Of a DNA stretch of 64,000 bases, positions 36,958 to 49,508 are shown one piece after another. The stretch is from contig CM033111.1 in the NCBI GenBank assembly GCA_019321725.1, forward strand, positions 11,284,001 to 11,348,000, read 5' to 3'. Source of the stretch: Paulownia fortunei (taxonomy: Eukaryota; Streptophyta; Magnoliopsida; Lamiales; Paulowniaceae). A model generated the notes under the pieces. It had not been told where the DNA came from. It worked only from the letters and a program-made list of their open reading frames with translations, and ran no database searches. The translations under genes were made by a program, and so were the position numbers. Numbering within the stretch: position 1 is the first letter of the stretch; every line of letters starts with the position of its first letter.

Positions 36958-38290
36958 GGAAAACAACAAAATTCGTCCTTTAAATTGGCCTAAATAGACA
37001 TTTGGTAATTTAAGTTGACACCATTTAATTTTAGTGCTCTAACTTTCTAAAATTAACACATTTAGTTCAATTTTTGCTGGTAAATTCAATTTTGGTCAGA
37101 AATCGCTAATGTAGTACAAAAGTCTACCGGAATTTGTTGATATGGACTATAATTTAGAAACTTTTGGATTTGAAGAAAAAATTACATGATGTGACAATTA
37201 TGTGGACAAATGGATGAAAATAAACAAAATATGTGGAATTTCTAAGTGGACTTAAAAAAATTAAATAATACTTGTAAAATTTAAAAAAAAAAAATCAATT
37301 TTCATTTTGTTACCCCTCCATCTTCAAAAAAATCAAAATAGTTTACATATTATTTTTAAATAATTTATTAATTTAAATAAAATAGAGAAATAAAATGTTA
37401 GTAAATTTTTGTATTTAAAAGTTCGAAAGTAATTGAATTTCTATAATAAAAAAATAAAAAATAATTTATATAATATATTAAATAATTTATTAAATACCAA
37501 AAATATAAAATTAAGAAAAATTCACATAAAATACTTTTCATAATATACTTTTTTCTTTTTTTAATTTAAAAAATAATTTTAAATATTTTAATTTTCATTA
37601 GAAGAAGAAGATGATGAGGAAGAGGAGGAAGAGAGATAGGGGTGGAGGTGGGGGGTTTGGGGTGTGGATTTGTGTGGAATAAGAGATGAGCTAATAGTTT
37701 GGGGTGTGGAATTGGGTAGAAGAAGAGATGGGTTAGTGGTTTGGGGTGTAGAATTGGGTGGAAGAAGAGGTAGTTTGGTGGTTTGGGGTGTGGATTTGGG
37801 TAGAAGAAGAAGGAGGGGGAGGAGGAGGAGAGAAAAGAAGGTTGGTGGGTGGCAGCGGCAGTGGGTGGTGGGTGGTAATGGGTGTGGGTAAGGAAGAAAA
37901 TGAAGGAGAAAAAAAAACAAAACATTATTTTTTTTGAAATTTTACAAAATATAACAAATAAAGATAAAACAAAATATTATTTGTTTTTTTCTTCAATTTT
38001 TAGTTTGGGCGGCACAAATTTATTTTTTTCCCCAAAATAATACACATAAGCGCCACATTATCTATTTTTCCTCCAAATAGTAGAAATCCTCAAATTACAA
38101 TCCATATCAGCCGATTCTGGTGACTTATTGTGCCATGTCAGCAATTTTCGATCAAAATTAAAATTTCCACCAAAAATCAGATTAAATGTGCCAATTTTGA
38201 AAAGTTAGTGTACTAAAATCAAATCGTGTCAACTTCAAGGACCAAATGTCTATCTATGCCAATTTAAAGAACAAATTTTTCCTTTGTCTC
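36958..38290. mobile_element. Non-autonomous Mutator-like element, MULE-2
   Basis: 1333 bp with inverted terminal regions: left end text TCCTTTAAATTGGCCTAAAT and right end text, reversed, TTCTTTAAATTGGCATAGAT. A perfect 9-bp duplication TTTTTATTA is at 36949-36957 and 38291-38299. The inverted similarity spans about 150 bp but the outermost 20 bases match only loosely. It carries no transposase; the centre has a 42-bp minisatellite. Confidence 0.75.
37655..37815 (+). repeat. 42-bp minisatellite, about 4 units
   Basis: Units begin GTTTGGGGTGT at 37655, 37697, 37739 and 37781, exactly 42 bp apart. The flanks are GA-rich. Because 42 is a multiple of 3, both strands have long open frames here; the minus strand gives a Pro/His-rich 14-residue repeat (NPHPKPP-like). 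Confidence 0.95.
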
Positions 38291-38299
38291 TTTTTATTA

Positions 38300-39290
38300 A
38301 ACTCTAATTTGATGAATTAAATTCTATACTATATAATGGGATTTGATCTCATATTCTATCCCCTTAAAATAAGTTTCGTTCTCAAAATTTGAAGTCATGT
38401 ACACATACTTTTGTACTCAAATAATGTGGTTTGGTTTGTTCATTCATTCCTTAGTTTTACAAGTTGTATCTAGGGGTGGCTATAACTTTAAAATTTTAAG
38501 TACCAATTTCTAAGAATCTAGGCAAAATTATTTTTTTCTTCCTTTAAGTTAATCTACTCAAACTTTTGATCCTTTTCATTTTTTAGAATTTAATTTTATC
38601 CTTTTAAGTGAGAAAAATTCAGACATTTAGGACATTCACTTATTATTGCAATTAGAAATGACCGAGTATGCTAACTTGGCTAAAAATTTAGGAAAAAATT
38701 GTTTTTGGAGGAAAAATCACTTACTTGGCCGCTGTGGACATTTTGAAGGCAAAAGAAATACATCTTGATATTTGAACAAGTACATTAGAAATTTAAAAAA
38801 TAAAAATAAAATTGTCTTTCATTCATTATGCACCCACTTTTATACAAACACAATATAGGTAAAAGAAGTTTTAATTCAATCATGTCCTAGCAAATTAGGT
38901 AGGCCTTCATTCAACTTCCTACTACATAAATTATTTTAACAATCATGATTCATGCTCTTTGAATGTGATAGCCCCAAAAAGGGTTGCACACCCACGCCCA
39001 CGTGCATCATAATTCCATGTGAATATTCCATGGGTTAGCATTGGCCAGATCATGAAAACTCATATATAGGTGGTGAAGCAGTAAATATTTTTAGTTGTGA
39101 GTAACATACAAATCAAGCAGATTTTTTATTTTAAATGGTGTTTCATTTCATATTTCAATATTATCAATATATATCAAGTGTATAAAATAACATCATCAAT
39201 GCACACTTAATGTGTATTAATGATATTGAAATAAAAGATAAAACACCATTTGAAATAGAGGATCCAATTTGCATGCAAGTAAGATTCTTC
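38300..39290. other. Intergenic sequence with the right copy of the duplication
   Basis: No gene recognised. 38812-39030 is the right copy of the 218-bp duplication seen at 35748-35965. Confidence 0.5.
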
Positions 39291-39299
39291 CATCGATTA

Positions 39300-39900
39300 G
39301 TCTCTCAATTTGGCTTAGGGTATGGATAATATCAAAACCCAAATAATGCAATAATTGTATGTCCGTTCCTAGTTACTTGAGTCTATAATGGAATTAAAAA
39401 AATCCTTTTTCTAACTTTTATCTAATCTTGATCGAGGATTTACAATCAAGAACAATATGAAACATAGAAGATTTGCTTATTAATCTAGATAAGTAATGGA
39501 TTCTTTGTTGGTCACTCATTAATCTCCCTGTATAATTAAATTTCACCCAAAATATTTTTCTTGTGATTATCCTATAATCATGGAATAAATCAGACGACTA
39601 CCAACTATGCATAATATTATTAAGGTACCTCAAGTTAAGGACTAATTTTGCGCTATCATAATGTAAAAATTCTATATTCGACAATATTTTATTTTTAATT
39701 AGGAATTTCTAGGTGGGGTTGTTCAATGTACTTGTTTCTAACAAGCAACCATATACATGTACTGGTATTTCTATACCATGTCCATGAAACAAGACATCCT
39801 GCTTGCCAGCATGCATCGTATGTACAAGTCATGATAAATTATTTATCGAGTTCGTATATCTCAAGATAGGTACAAGTCATGATAAATACATGCATATCAA
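39300..39900 (-). repeat. Diverged fragment of copia LTR family D
   Basis: Collinear with 51760-52150 and 56785-57120 (shared TTTGTTGG.CACTCATTA, then CTTGTTT.TAACAAGCA, then AAACAAGACATCCT-like text). It covers only the inner part of the LTR and is strongly diverged. Confidence 0.5.
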
Positions 39901-39954
39901 ATATAGACATGCATATTTTGGGAATCGAGATGACTAATGGTTTGCATTTTGAAT

Positions 39955-40952
39955 TACCCACTTAATTAAATAAACAAAAGTTTGTGAATGTTATATCTCA
40001 AAGCACTCCAATTGATGCAAGGTGTGAAATGATTCAAATTATTTTCACAAGGAATCCAATCATCTTTCCTTTAAGCATATCCACACTTCGGGTAAGTCCA
40101 TGAATCTCCAATCCTTGCTATACAATTAGAATTTTTTATTTTTTATCTAAAATTTTAGAGTGCAACAATAATTTTAAAATCAACATATAGTAAAATTGTG
40201 TTGATTCAAAGAGGTGTGGAACCTCTTTGGTAGAAAATTATTTTTCTTGGAGAGAAGAAAAGAGAGAGGTGAGACTAGAGAGGGGTGGGCAAGTTTTGCA
40301 TGCAAGTGCATGTCAAACTCGACCCCTAATAGTGTGTATATATGCACACTTTGATTCTCGCCTTAATCCCATTAGGACTCCACTCCCTTTGTTTCTTATC
40401 TCCTTCTTTTTTATTTAAGACTAGGAGTCCTTGACTTGCTATCCAAGACTCCTACTTGAGCCTTTAACTCCACTAGTTAATCAAATCTAATTTAGTTACT
40501 TGAACCAATCAATTAATTAATTAGTTCTATAAAGGCTACCTAATCAAATAAGGCCCAATTAAATAATTATATTATTTAATTAGTTAATTTAATTTAACTT
40601 TTTAAATTAATTTAAGCTATCAATTAATTAATTCACTCTCCATGAGCCCCTAATCTTAATTAGTTCTGATTAAATAATATTATTTAATTATATAAATTTA
40701 TTTACTCTTTAAATTGATTCTTGCTATAGTTAATTAATCTCCATTAATTAACTTAATCCAACTCATTGGATTACTGTCTAGATTAGAAGTGGACTATCCC
40801 AATTTGTGTGTGACCCATTAGGTACACAACTAAGTTAGCAGTGGGTTTACAACTCTTGCAATTTAATGAAAAAATCAAGATTCTAATTAATTAATCATCT
40901 TAGAATTAACTCTTTAATTCTAAGAACCTCACAAGTCATGGGAAGCATCTAG
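39955..40952 (-). repeat. Copia LTR family D, left part, interrupted by element C
   Basis: Matches 55220-56010 and 62690-63660. The interruption point GGAAGCATCTAG continues after element C as CCTAGCAGTGCATCATGAC, and the uninterrupted copy at 63658-63682 shows the joined arrangement. The TATA palindrome of the family is at 40331-40352. Confidence 0.75.
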
Positions 40953-42713
40953 TGATAAGTGCATATTTTGATATATTTTTGTATCAAATTATTTATACTT
41001 TTCTTTCTTTATTCTTGTTGATATTATAGTTTTATTAATTTTTTATGTTAGGGAATCAATAAACAAAAAGAGATAAAAAAGAGCCAAAATAAAACTTAAG
41101 AAGATAAAACATTTCGTGAGCAAGTTGGGAGATAATATTTTATTGGATCAAAGAAGCATCACAATTAGAAGAAAATGGCCATTTTTTGCCTAAGTTTATC
41201 ATGTGTAGATCAAAATATATACAATAAATCACTTGGATTTTGTAAGTGATTATTGGACTTGCATTAAATTCAAAATAAGCATATTTCCAAACTTGTGCAT
41301 TTTTTGTATTTTGGGCACAACTCCATGCTCAAAAGCCCTATGGACTTGATTCTTACTTTATTTGAATGTTAAAAAATTAACTACAACTTTTCTATTAGAA
41401 ACTCAACCTAATTTAGTCTTGATTATCGCAAACAATTCATCCAAGTGTGTGCATTGAAAATGATCTATTTATGCTAATACATTTTCTTAAATCAAGCATA
41501 ATTTTCACCATAGTGGTTGGAATTAGGTGATTCAAGTTGGACAATGAACCTAACAGATAAATCTATAACTTTCTGGTTTATCACTTTTTCAAATTTAGCT
41601 GATTGGATGAAGAAAAATATGTGACAAAATTCATATTTGAAAAGGACATGTGAATTTAGAGCAAATTTGAAGTTAATTTGGAGTGCATTTAGAGTGAATT
41701 TGGAGATACCAATTTAGGCACTCTTCTACTATAAATAAGGTCTCTTGGATGGCATTTAAGATACACAAAAATCCTTAGAGGGGAAAAAAATTTATATTGT
41801 TGTCTTTCTTTAGGCAAAGTTTTCTAGTAGTAATAGAAAGATATTCTCTAGTTTCTCTCCTATTTTTAGTCTTTTCTACTTTCATTATTTCTTTCTAAAT
41901 TTTATTTAAGCTGAGAAAAAAGGGTGAATCTCTTGATAAAGAAGGAAGAATGGTTATAAAGATACATAATGTTTAGGTGTGTTGTTTTATTGGTTTAATT
42001 TTTTATTGAAACCCTGCTTGTTTAGTGGTGATTCTTGATTTATATACCACTAATGTCACAACAAATACTTGGGTTTATTTATCTTATTGTACGGTGAAAC
42101 CTTAATTTGTTGTAAACCAACGTGTGCATAAATACTCGATCCCATAAATAAGTGTTGACATTAAAACCTTTCTTGTTTTGTGGTGATTCTTGATTTATGT
42201 ATTTCCAATAGCACAACAACTACTTAGGTTCGTTTAGCTTATTATATGGTTCTACCCCACCGACTGCTAATGTGAAACCTTAATTTATTATAAACAAAAG
42301 TGTGCATAAATACTTGATTCTATAAACAAGTATTGATGTTAATAGATAATTTGCAAACAATAAGATAATATCATAATTACCTTAATGCATGAGCTATTTG
42401 ATAATATCTTCCCATTAGAACCTTCTTTAAATATGGATTCCAATTGTGGCATTTAAAAGAGGTAAAAAGAATAAATAATCGTTCCTCTATCCAAACTCAA
42501 GAGCAGATCCCTAATTCTCAATACTTTTATTACTTTGATTTCTTAATTATAGAATAGATTTTTCTTTATATTCTAAACCACATTGAGCCCATATTTTAAG
42601 AAACATAAACTCGAAAATTTTAAACAATTTTTCTATAGATCGACCTCGGACTCCCGATAAATTTATTTCTTGACGCAATCTACACTTGGGTTTGCAACCT
42701 TAAAGTTGTTACA
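40953..42713 (+). repeat. 5' LTR of element C
   Basis: 1761 bp, TGATAAGTGCATATTTTG to GTTGTTACA. TATA-like TATAAATA at about 41730-41737. Two 178-bp-type units, the first shortened by about 23 bp. Confidence 0.9.
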
Positions 42714-42719
42714 AGGTTT

Positions 42720-42737
42720 TGGCGTTATTGTCGGGGA
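42720..42737 (+). other. Primer-binding site of element C
   Basis: TGGCGTTATTGTCGGGGA, a mutated form of the tRNA-Asp-type PBS of element B. Confidence 0.75.
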
Positions 42738-42784
42738 AGGCAAGGTAAGTATTCAGGTTTGTAAATATTTTTTCTTTATAAATA

Positions 42785-44240
42785 TTGTGTGATTATATGT
42801 TCATATGGTATCGTAGTCATAATTCTCGTCGTTTAGTTAGAAATAATTCTAAAACTTTATTTGAGTCACCTCCATACACTTCTACCATGGCTGAAAATGA
42901 AAGTGTCCAGAACAAAAATGAGAATCAACAGGTGTATACCATGCATTATTACTTGCAACCTCCTTGAAATTCTTCTCTTTCTTGTTTCATTTTTCCTCTC
43001 AATAAAAATAACTTCCGATTCAAGTCAGGTATGATCCCTTTACTTCCTAATTTCCATAGTTTAGACTTTGAAACCTCTTACTTGCATTTAAAAGAATTTG
43101 ATGAAGTTTGTGCCACTTTTAAATATCAAACTTGTATAAATGAGATCGTTAAGCTCAATTATTTTCTTTTTCTTTAAAAGATAAAACAAAACTTAGCCCA
43201 AGTCTTTAAAACCTAGGTCAGTTGACATTTGACAAGAAATGTAAGCTGAATTTTTTAAAAGTTTTTTCCAACTCATAAAACTAATACATTGAAAAGACAA
43301 ATCCAAAATTTTTCTCAAAATTTTAATGAAGTTTTCTTTCAATGTTGGGAAAGATTTAAAGATTTGTTGATTCATGCCCACATTATTGTTTTGAAAAATG
43401 GTGTTTAATTAGTTTATTTTATAAAGGTTTAACTCCTGAGAAAAAATAATTTGTTGAAACAGTGTAATGGTGAGTTTCTTAATAAAGAACCTAGTGAAAG
43501 ACTAGAATATCTAGACCATTTGGCAGAAAACTCTCAATCATTGTATAATATTAATTCTTTCGAAGGTTCTATTAGGTTTAATCTTGCTAATACTAATAAA
43601 GAAAAATATTACCTTAGTTAAGAAGATGATCTAAATGCTAAGATTACTAATTTAACAAGAAAAGTTTAGGTAATGGAACTTACAAAAGTAAAGAAAATCA
43701 GATTTGTGTAAGATGAAGAAGTTTGTAGCATTTGTGAACTTGTTGGACACTCCACCAATGAATGCCCAAATATTTCAACATAAGCAAATGCCATTAATAC
43801 ATTCAAAAAGCCTTTTCATTCTTCATATTTGGAAACTTACAATCCGCATTGGAGAAGTCATCCTAATTTTAGTTGGCAAGATAAGAACCGTGCCCAACCG
43901 CTACATTCACAAAAGCCATCAAACTTTCCTTCTTATCCACCTCCACATACAAAATCCCTTAAGGAGACTTTGCAAGAATTTATGAATGGACAAACAAACA
44001 TCAATAAACCAGACTTCACAAGCCATCAACGAGATCAAAATAACACTTTCAACACTGACAACTTCTTTGCATACTCATGAAAAAGGTAAATTTCCTACTT
44101 AACCACAATCTAATCCTTCCACTCTGTGTCATGTTTCTTCTTTAGGAGAAAATTCAATCAAGGGGGTTAATTCGATCACAACTCTTCAGAGTGGAAAAGT
44201 TGTTGACTAGATTATTCATTCCAAGGAGAAAATTTCTAAT
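42785..44240 (+). pseudogene. gag: Element C gag remnant
   Basis: Starts with RRLVRNNSKTLFESPP and an internal MAENESVQ, then a capsid-like region (FETSYLHLKEFDEVCATFK; CPHYCFEKW in another frame). The zinc knuckle CSICELVGHSTNEC is at 43724-43765, and a Pro/Ser/Asn-rich tail follows. Several stops and frame changes break it. Gag would form the virus-like particle and bind element RNA. Confidence 0.75.
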
Positions 44241-44539
44241 CCACCTTCATGAATGAAGAATGAAAATAGTCTTGAAGATGAAGGTAAGTTTAATGAAGGA
44301 GAGTTTGAAAATGATGAAAATAAAAATATCACCTCTAGCTTCTTTTCCTCAAATATTGCAACCGAATCAAAAGTTAAACTCAAATGCTAAAATCTTTAAA
44401 GTTTTTAAACAAGTTAAAATTAATATTCTATTTTTGGATGCAATCAAGCAAGTTCCACCTTATGCTAAATTTTTGAGAGATTTGTGTACAATCAAAAGAA
44501 AACATCATGTACAAAGGAAGGTATTTTTAACTGTTTCAC

Positions 44540-44990
44540 TTCACCTGAGTACAAAGATCCAGGTTGTCCAACCATTTCATGTACTATAGGAAATACTAGA
44601 ATAGAGCGGGCTTTGATTGATCTTGGTGCTAGTGTAAATCTTCAACCTTTCTCAGTTTATGAACAGTTAGATTTGGGAGAACTTAAAATAATTGTCGTTG
44701 TACTATAACTAGTTGACCATTCGATTAAAGTTCTAAAGGGAGTAGTAGAAAATGTGTTAGTATAAATTGATAAGTTTTACTTTTCAATGGATTTCATTAT
44801 TTTGGACACAGAGCCTGTTGCAAATACACATACACAGATTCCTATCATTTTGGATTTTTCTTTTCTTACAACTTCAAATACTTTGATTAATTATAGAAAA
44901 TATATTTTGAATTTATCTTTTAGAAATATAACTTTGGAACTAAATGTACTTAATATTTGTAAGCAACCTGAAGAAGATATCGAAGTATAA
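44540..44990 (+). pseudogene. pol: Element C aspartic protease remnant
   Basis: GCPTISCTIGNT, then ALIDLGASVNLQPFSVYEQL with the DLGAS active-site motif at 44619-44633. The frame shifts near 44705 and 44765. The downstream text DFIILDTEP and LELNVLNICKQP matches the B counterpart. Confidence 0.8.
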
Positions 44991-45429
44991 GAAGTGGACT
45001 CAATTGAAGAACTTGTTCACGAATATTTTTTTTTCACTAATTCCTTTGATCCTCTAGAAATTTATTTTGAAAGTGAAAGTATTTGTAAAAAGACATACTC
45101 TAATACTCTCTTTGAATTTTCGCAGGTACAAGAAAAATATTTTTGGAAGGCAAGGTTTCAAGAAATTTCATCATCAACAACACAATTTGTTCCATCAAGT
45201 ATTAAAGCTCTAATGATTGATTTGAAATCTTTGCCATTTGATTTGCAATACTCTTATTTGGGTGAGAATAAGACATTTTCAGTAATAATTTCTTCCAAAC
45301 TTGATGCATCCTAAGAAAGTAAGTTGATTGAAATTTTGATAATTCATAAAAATTCTTTAGGATAGACCATTGCTGACATTAAAAGTATTAGTCCTTTAAT
45401 TTGCACACATAACATCTATCTAGGGAAAA

Positions 45430-46320
45430 TGCTAAACCTTCTAGAGAAATGCAATGAAGACTAAATCCTAATATAAAAGAAGTAGTAAGAAATAAAGTCA
45501 TTAAACTATTAGATAATGGAATCATTTATCCTATTTGTGATAGCAAATGGTAAGTCCTACTCAAGTTGTACCAAAGAAATTTGGAGTTACTGTAGTCAAG
45601 AAATAGAATGATGAATTAATTCCAACTAGAACTGTTACTGGTTGGCGAATGTGCATTGACTATATGAAGCTCAACTAACTTACTAGAAAAGAAAATTTTC
45701 CATTACTTTTCATAGATCTAATCTTAGAAAGAGTTGCGGGACATGAATTTTATTGCTTCTTAGATGGATATTCTGGGTATAATCAAATTGCAATTGCACT
45801 TGAAGATCAAGAGAAAACTACTTTTACATATCCTTTTGGTACTTTTGCACATCTAAGGATGCCTTTTGGATTATGTAATGCATCAGCTACATTCCAACGA
45901 TGCATGCTTAGTATTTTTAGTGACATGGTAGAATGTTTTCTTAAAGTCGTCATGGATGATTTTTCTATTCTTGGTAATTCATTTTATGGTTGCTTATCTA
46001 ATTTACAAAAAGTTTTGATTAGGTGTGAAGAAAAGAACCTTATCCTCAATTGAGAGAAATGTCATTTCATGGTAACAATTGGTATTGTTCTTGGATATAT
46101 TATTTCATCAAAAGGTATTGAAGTTGACAAATCTAAAATCTAGTTAATTGCTAATTTTCCAATACCAAAGTCTGTGAAGAAGGTCAGATCATTTTTAGGA
46201 CTTGCTAGTTTTAATAAACGATTTATCAAAGATTTTAGTATAATATTTAAACCTTCGTGTAATCTTCTAATAAAAGATACTATTTTTGAATGAAATGAAA
46301 ATTATGAAAATGTATTTGTT
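45430..46320 (+). pseudogene. pol: Element C reverse transcriptase remnant
   Basis: Scrambled fingers region, then FLDGYSGYNQIAIALEDQEK and the open stretch 45859-46053: MPFGLCNASATFQRC and VVMDDFSILG with both catalytic Asp residues, then the thumb (SKGIEVDKSKI) with a stop at 46141. The best-preserved palm motif of the three copies, but the whole frame is broken. Confidence 0.85.
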
Positions 46321-46611
46321 AAGCTTAAAAGCATGCTTACGTCTGCTCCAATCATGCAACCTCTAGATTGGACTTTACCTTTTGAAATAATGTGTGATGC
46401 TAGTGACTATGCTGTTGGAGTTGTCTTAGGACAAAGAAAAGATAAGAAACCATATGTCATTTACTATTCAAGTAAAACTTTGAATAGCGCTCAGTTGAAT
46501 TATTCAATAATTGAAAAAGAATTATTTGTTTTAGTTTTTGGATTGGACAAATTTAGATCTTATCTTATTGGCTTATAAGTTGTTGTTTTCAGTGATCATG
46601 CTGTTATGCAG
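46321..46611 (+). pseudogene. pol: Element C RNase H, truncated by deletion
   Basis: LPFEIMCDASDYAVGVVLGQ to FGLDKFRSYLIG, then a stop and VVVFSDHA. Similarity to A ends at about 46611, where the sequence jumps to ORF-X (A position about 2612), a loss of about 1.8 kb relative to A. Confidence 0.85.
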
Positions 46612-46930
46612 TAAAGGTAAGAGTAGGAAGTGAGTTTTTACATGAGTTTTTAAACTTGCTTACTGGATACATGTCTAGTTTTGGTAAAAGCACATATTCA
46701 AAAAAATGAAGGGTGAAAAAAATGCAAATTTGTCGCAATGTGCTTGATGTACTTACAACACAAAGTATCGTTCCTTAGGAATGGTTTTTAAAAATCAAGA
46801 AGATAAAATTCGATTCATTATGGATGGACTGAGTAAGGAGTCCTTAGATGACATTATATTGACCATTGAGATGCATTCATATAGATTATTACAATGTGCA
46901 ATTCTTGATTTATGCCATTACTGGACGAAA
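46612..46930 (+). pseudogene. ORF-X remnant in element C
   Basis: Begins at the deletion junction with KVRVGSEF-like text and holds GLSKESLDDII and the region before the stop in A, with frameshifts and a further small deletion near 46915. The N-terminal 48 codons or so are missing. Confidence 0.6.
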
Positions 46931-47143
46931 AACTAAAAGAAGATGTGAGCCACAATCACAATTACATGTACATTCACGTGTAAGTAGCAAATTTTTAAAT
47001 TTTTGTGTCCTTATTTCAACCTTTCTAACAAAAGAAAAAGACGTGTAATACATGCATTCCATGTTCACACCACAATAAATAGGACCATACTTACTCCATT
47101 TTTGTACAACTCACTTTCAAAAAAATAAAAAGAAAAGATAAAA

Positions 47144-47798
47144 ATGAAAAGGGCCTTCCACTCGCATGTTCAACTGTATTTGTGTATTTTGTGGAACCAA
47201 TCCAAGAAAAAATGATGAGTTTATAAGGGTAGCCAATAACCTTGATAGAATCTAAGCAAAAAGAAAAATTTCTTTAGTGTATGGGGGAGATAGTCTGGAG
47301 TCAATGGAGAGTGTTGCTACTTTTGCTCATGTAAGAGGAGTCAAAGTTTTAGGAGATATCCCAAAATATTTAACAGTATATAATATCATAGGTATGACCA
47401 TTAAAGATGAGATAAAAGTGTCACATATTTAGGATAGAATGCCTAATATATTAAATAATGAGGATGCATTCATCACTCTACCTGGCGGTTTTGGTACACA
47501 AGAAGAATTATTCTAACTTACCTCTTGGGCATAACTCAACATTCATCAGAAACCTGTAGGTATTCTTAATGTTAATGGTTTCTTTGATGGTTTGCTATCT
47601 TTTATAGATCATGCTATAGAAAAAGATTTTATTTCACCATCTGCAAGATGAATTATCATTTCTGTTCCAATACCTGACCAATTGATTGATCAATTTATAG
47701 TATATGTGCTAGAACTTGATCCAACATTGACTCGTGTGGATCGGTCCAACAAGGAAAATGGTAAACAATGTAAAATAAATTTAACTCTCAGCCTGTGA
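47144..47798 (+). pseudogene. LOG pseudogene in element C
   Basis: Aligned along its length with LOG of A. ATG 47144 is followed within a few codons by a one-base frameshift relative to A. In the LOG frame: ICVFCGTN, then at least five in-frame stops (for example after NNLDRI, after VSHI, and after SPSAR). The active-site signature is the best preserved of the three: [16 protein letters not shown], with Pro, both Gly and Thr of PGGxGT intact. The C-terminus KINLTLSL matches A's KLNLTLSL. Confidence 0.9.
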
Positions 47799-49490
47799 AA
47801 TTTATCCTTAATAATTTCAACTAATAGTGTATATAATTGTGTTGTTTTAACTTTATTTTTCAATAAGTCATATTTTAGGTCATATCTTCTAAACTCTACT
47901 TTTTTTTATCTATTTTCAACATTGGGACAACGTCTCGATTGGGTTGGGGGAGAGGATAGTTGATATCATATTTTGTGTGTTCAATGTGTGTTTTTTTAGT
48001 TTTTTTTAAAATATTTGAAGCGTGTTTTCTTTTGAGTCCCTTGAAAACATGAAAACATATAGTAGAGTAAAGGGTAACTATAACACTCTTGAAACACAAC
48101 CCTTTTTTTTTCTGTTTAACATGGCAAGTTTGTGAAGTTTTTAACAAAGGTTTGCGAAATGTAATTTTTTTTAAGTCATAGATGTTCTTCCAACTTCAAT
48201 GATTAAAATTAAGTACAGATAATGTGGTTTGATTGATTATGTGTGTTGTTTTTGGACTTTGATGTTGTTCTCTGGTTAATATATTTTTGTAATAATTATA
48301 CTCAAATCTTTTTGCACAAATAGTTATGTTATTTGGTGTAGAGACAAGCTTGTCAAAATAGATAGTTCTTATGCCATTGCTTTAATCGTTACTTGGATTT
48401 TTGACATGAAGGGGTTGAGTGTTAGAACTTTTTCTTTTGGTTTGTCGAGGTGAATGACTAGTTGAGCACCACTTGCAAAATAATTAAGACATTAGGTTTT
48501 CTAGCACCATAGCTAAATCAACTTGTTTCGCATGTGATGTTACAAGAGATCTCCCATAGTGAGCTACTTTAAGCCTTTCAATAAACAAATATTTTTTGTA
48601 ACCATATCTTCTTACCTAGCCTAAATACACTATTATCCTACCTTTGTTCTAAAAATAATTTGGAGTTTAAGAGATATTCCATTGATAAGGTGAGTTGGAA
48701 AAAGGAATTTGGGTTGGAATAGAAGATAAGTATGGGGGAGTTTTTCTTCTAGAAAAAACAAAAAAACTGCAAGAGTTAAAATATTACGAGTTGCAACTAA
48801 AAATGGGATGTTGTAAAATCAATAAAAATGATGAAGAGGGGTCCAATTCAATAATAGTAGGCCCCGATATTGAAATTTGTAGAGTATGAGAATTCTTCAA
48901 TGATAAACTCTATGTCTCTAATCTCATGAAGTTTTAGAAGCTTTGTTGCATCCTATATTTTTATTTCTTACCCACATTACTACCTTTTGGTTCCATTACA
49001 ACCTTTGTTGAAAATCTTTTAATTTCGTGTGGTGTCTTCGGTGTAGTGGAGATTTGTACCAAAGGAAGAGCCTATGATGTTTAACTTTTTCATTAAAGAT
49101 TAGGTGATGGTTTTTGTGAGGTTCTATGGGAATTCACTTATTTGAAACATGCATGGTTTCAGCACTGTTGATATTAGTTATTCACACACATACTTGAGTA
49201 TATTTATTATGGAAATGTATTAACTTCTGAATGACTAAGGGTTATATTCAACACTTGTTTGATTTTATTTCTATATTATTTTGTTGCTTCCTGAGAATAA
49301 CAGTTGGAAGTTAGTTATTATAGATGTTTATGGGTATTACTACTGAAAACCCTTACAAGACTATAACTCGTCCTTTATGGGCCACCTAGGGGTTTAAAGG
49401 CTTGTTGTATATGTTAAATGCAATCGTGATTTCTTACAAAAGTGGAATAGTTTAGGTTTGTTTTAGGCTTGCTCGAGTATGAGAAAAGGT
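47799..49490 (+). other. Element C conserved non-coding 3' region
   Basis: Counterpart of 3926-5632. No credible gene. Ends in the polypurine tract TAAGTGTGGGGGGGAATT. Confidence 0.75.
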
Positions 49491-49508
49491 TAAGTGTGGG
49501 GGGGAATT

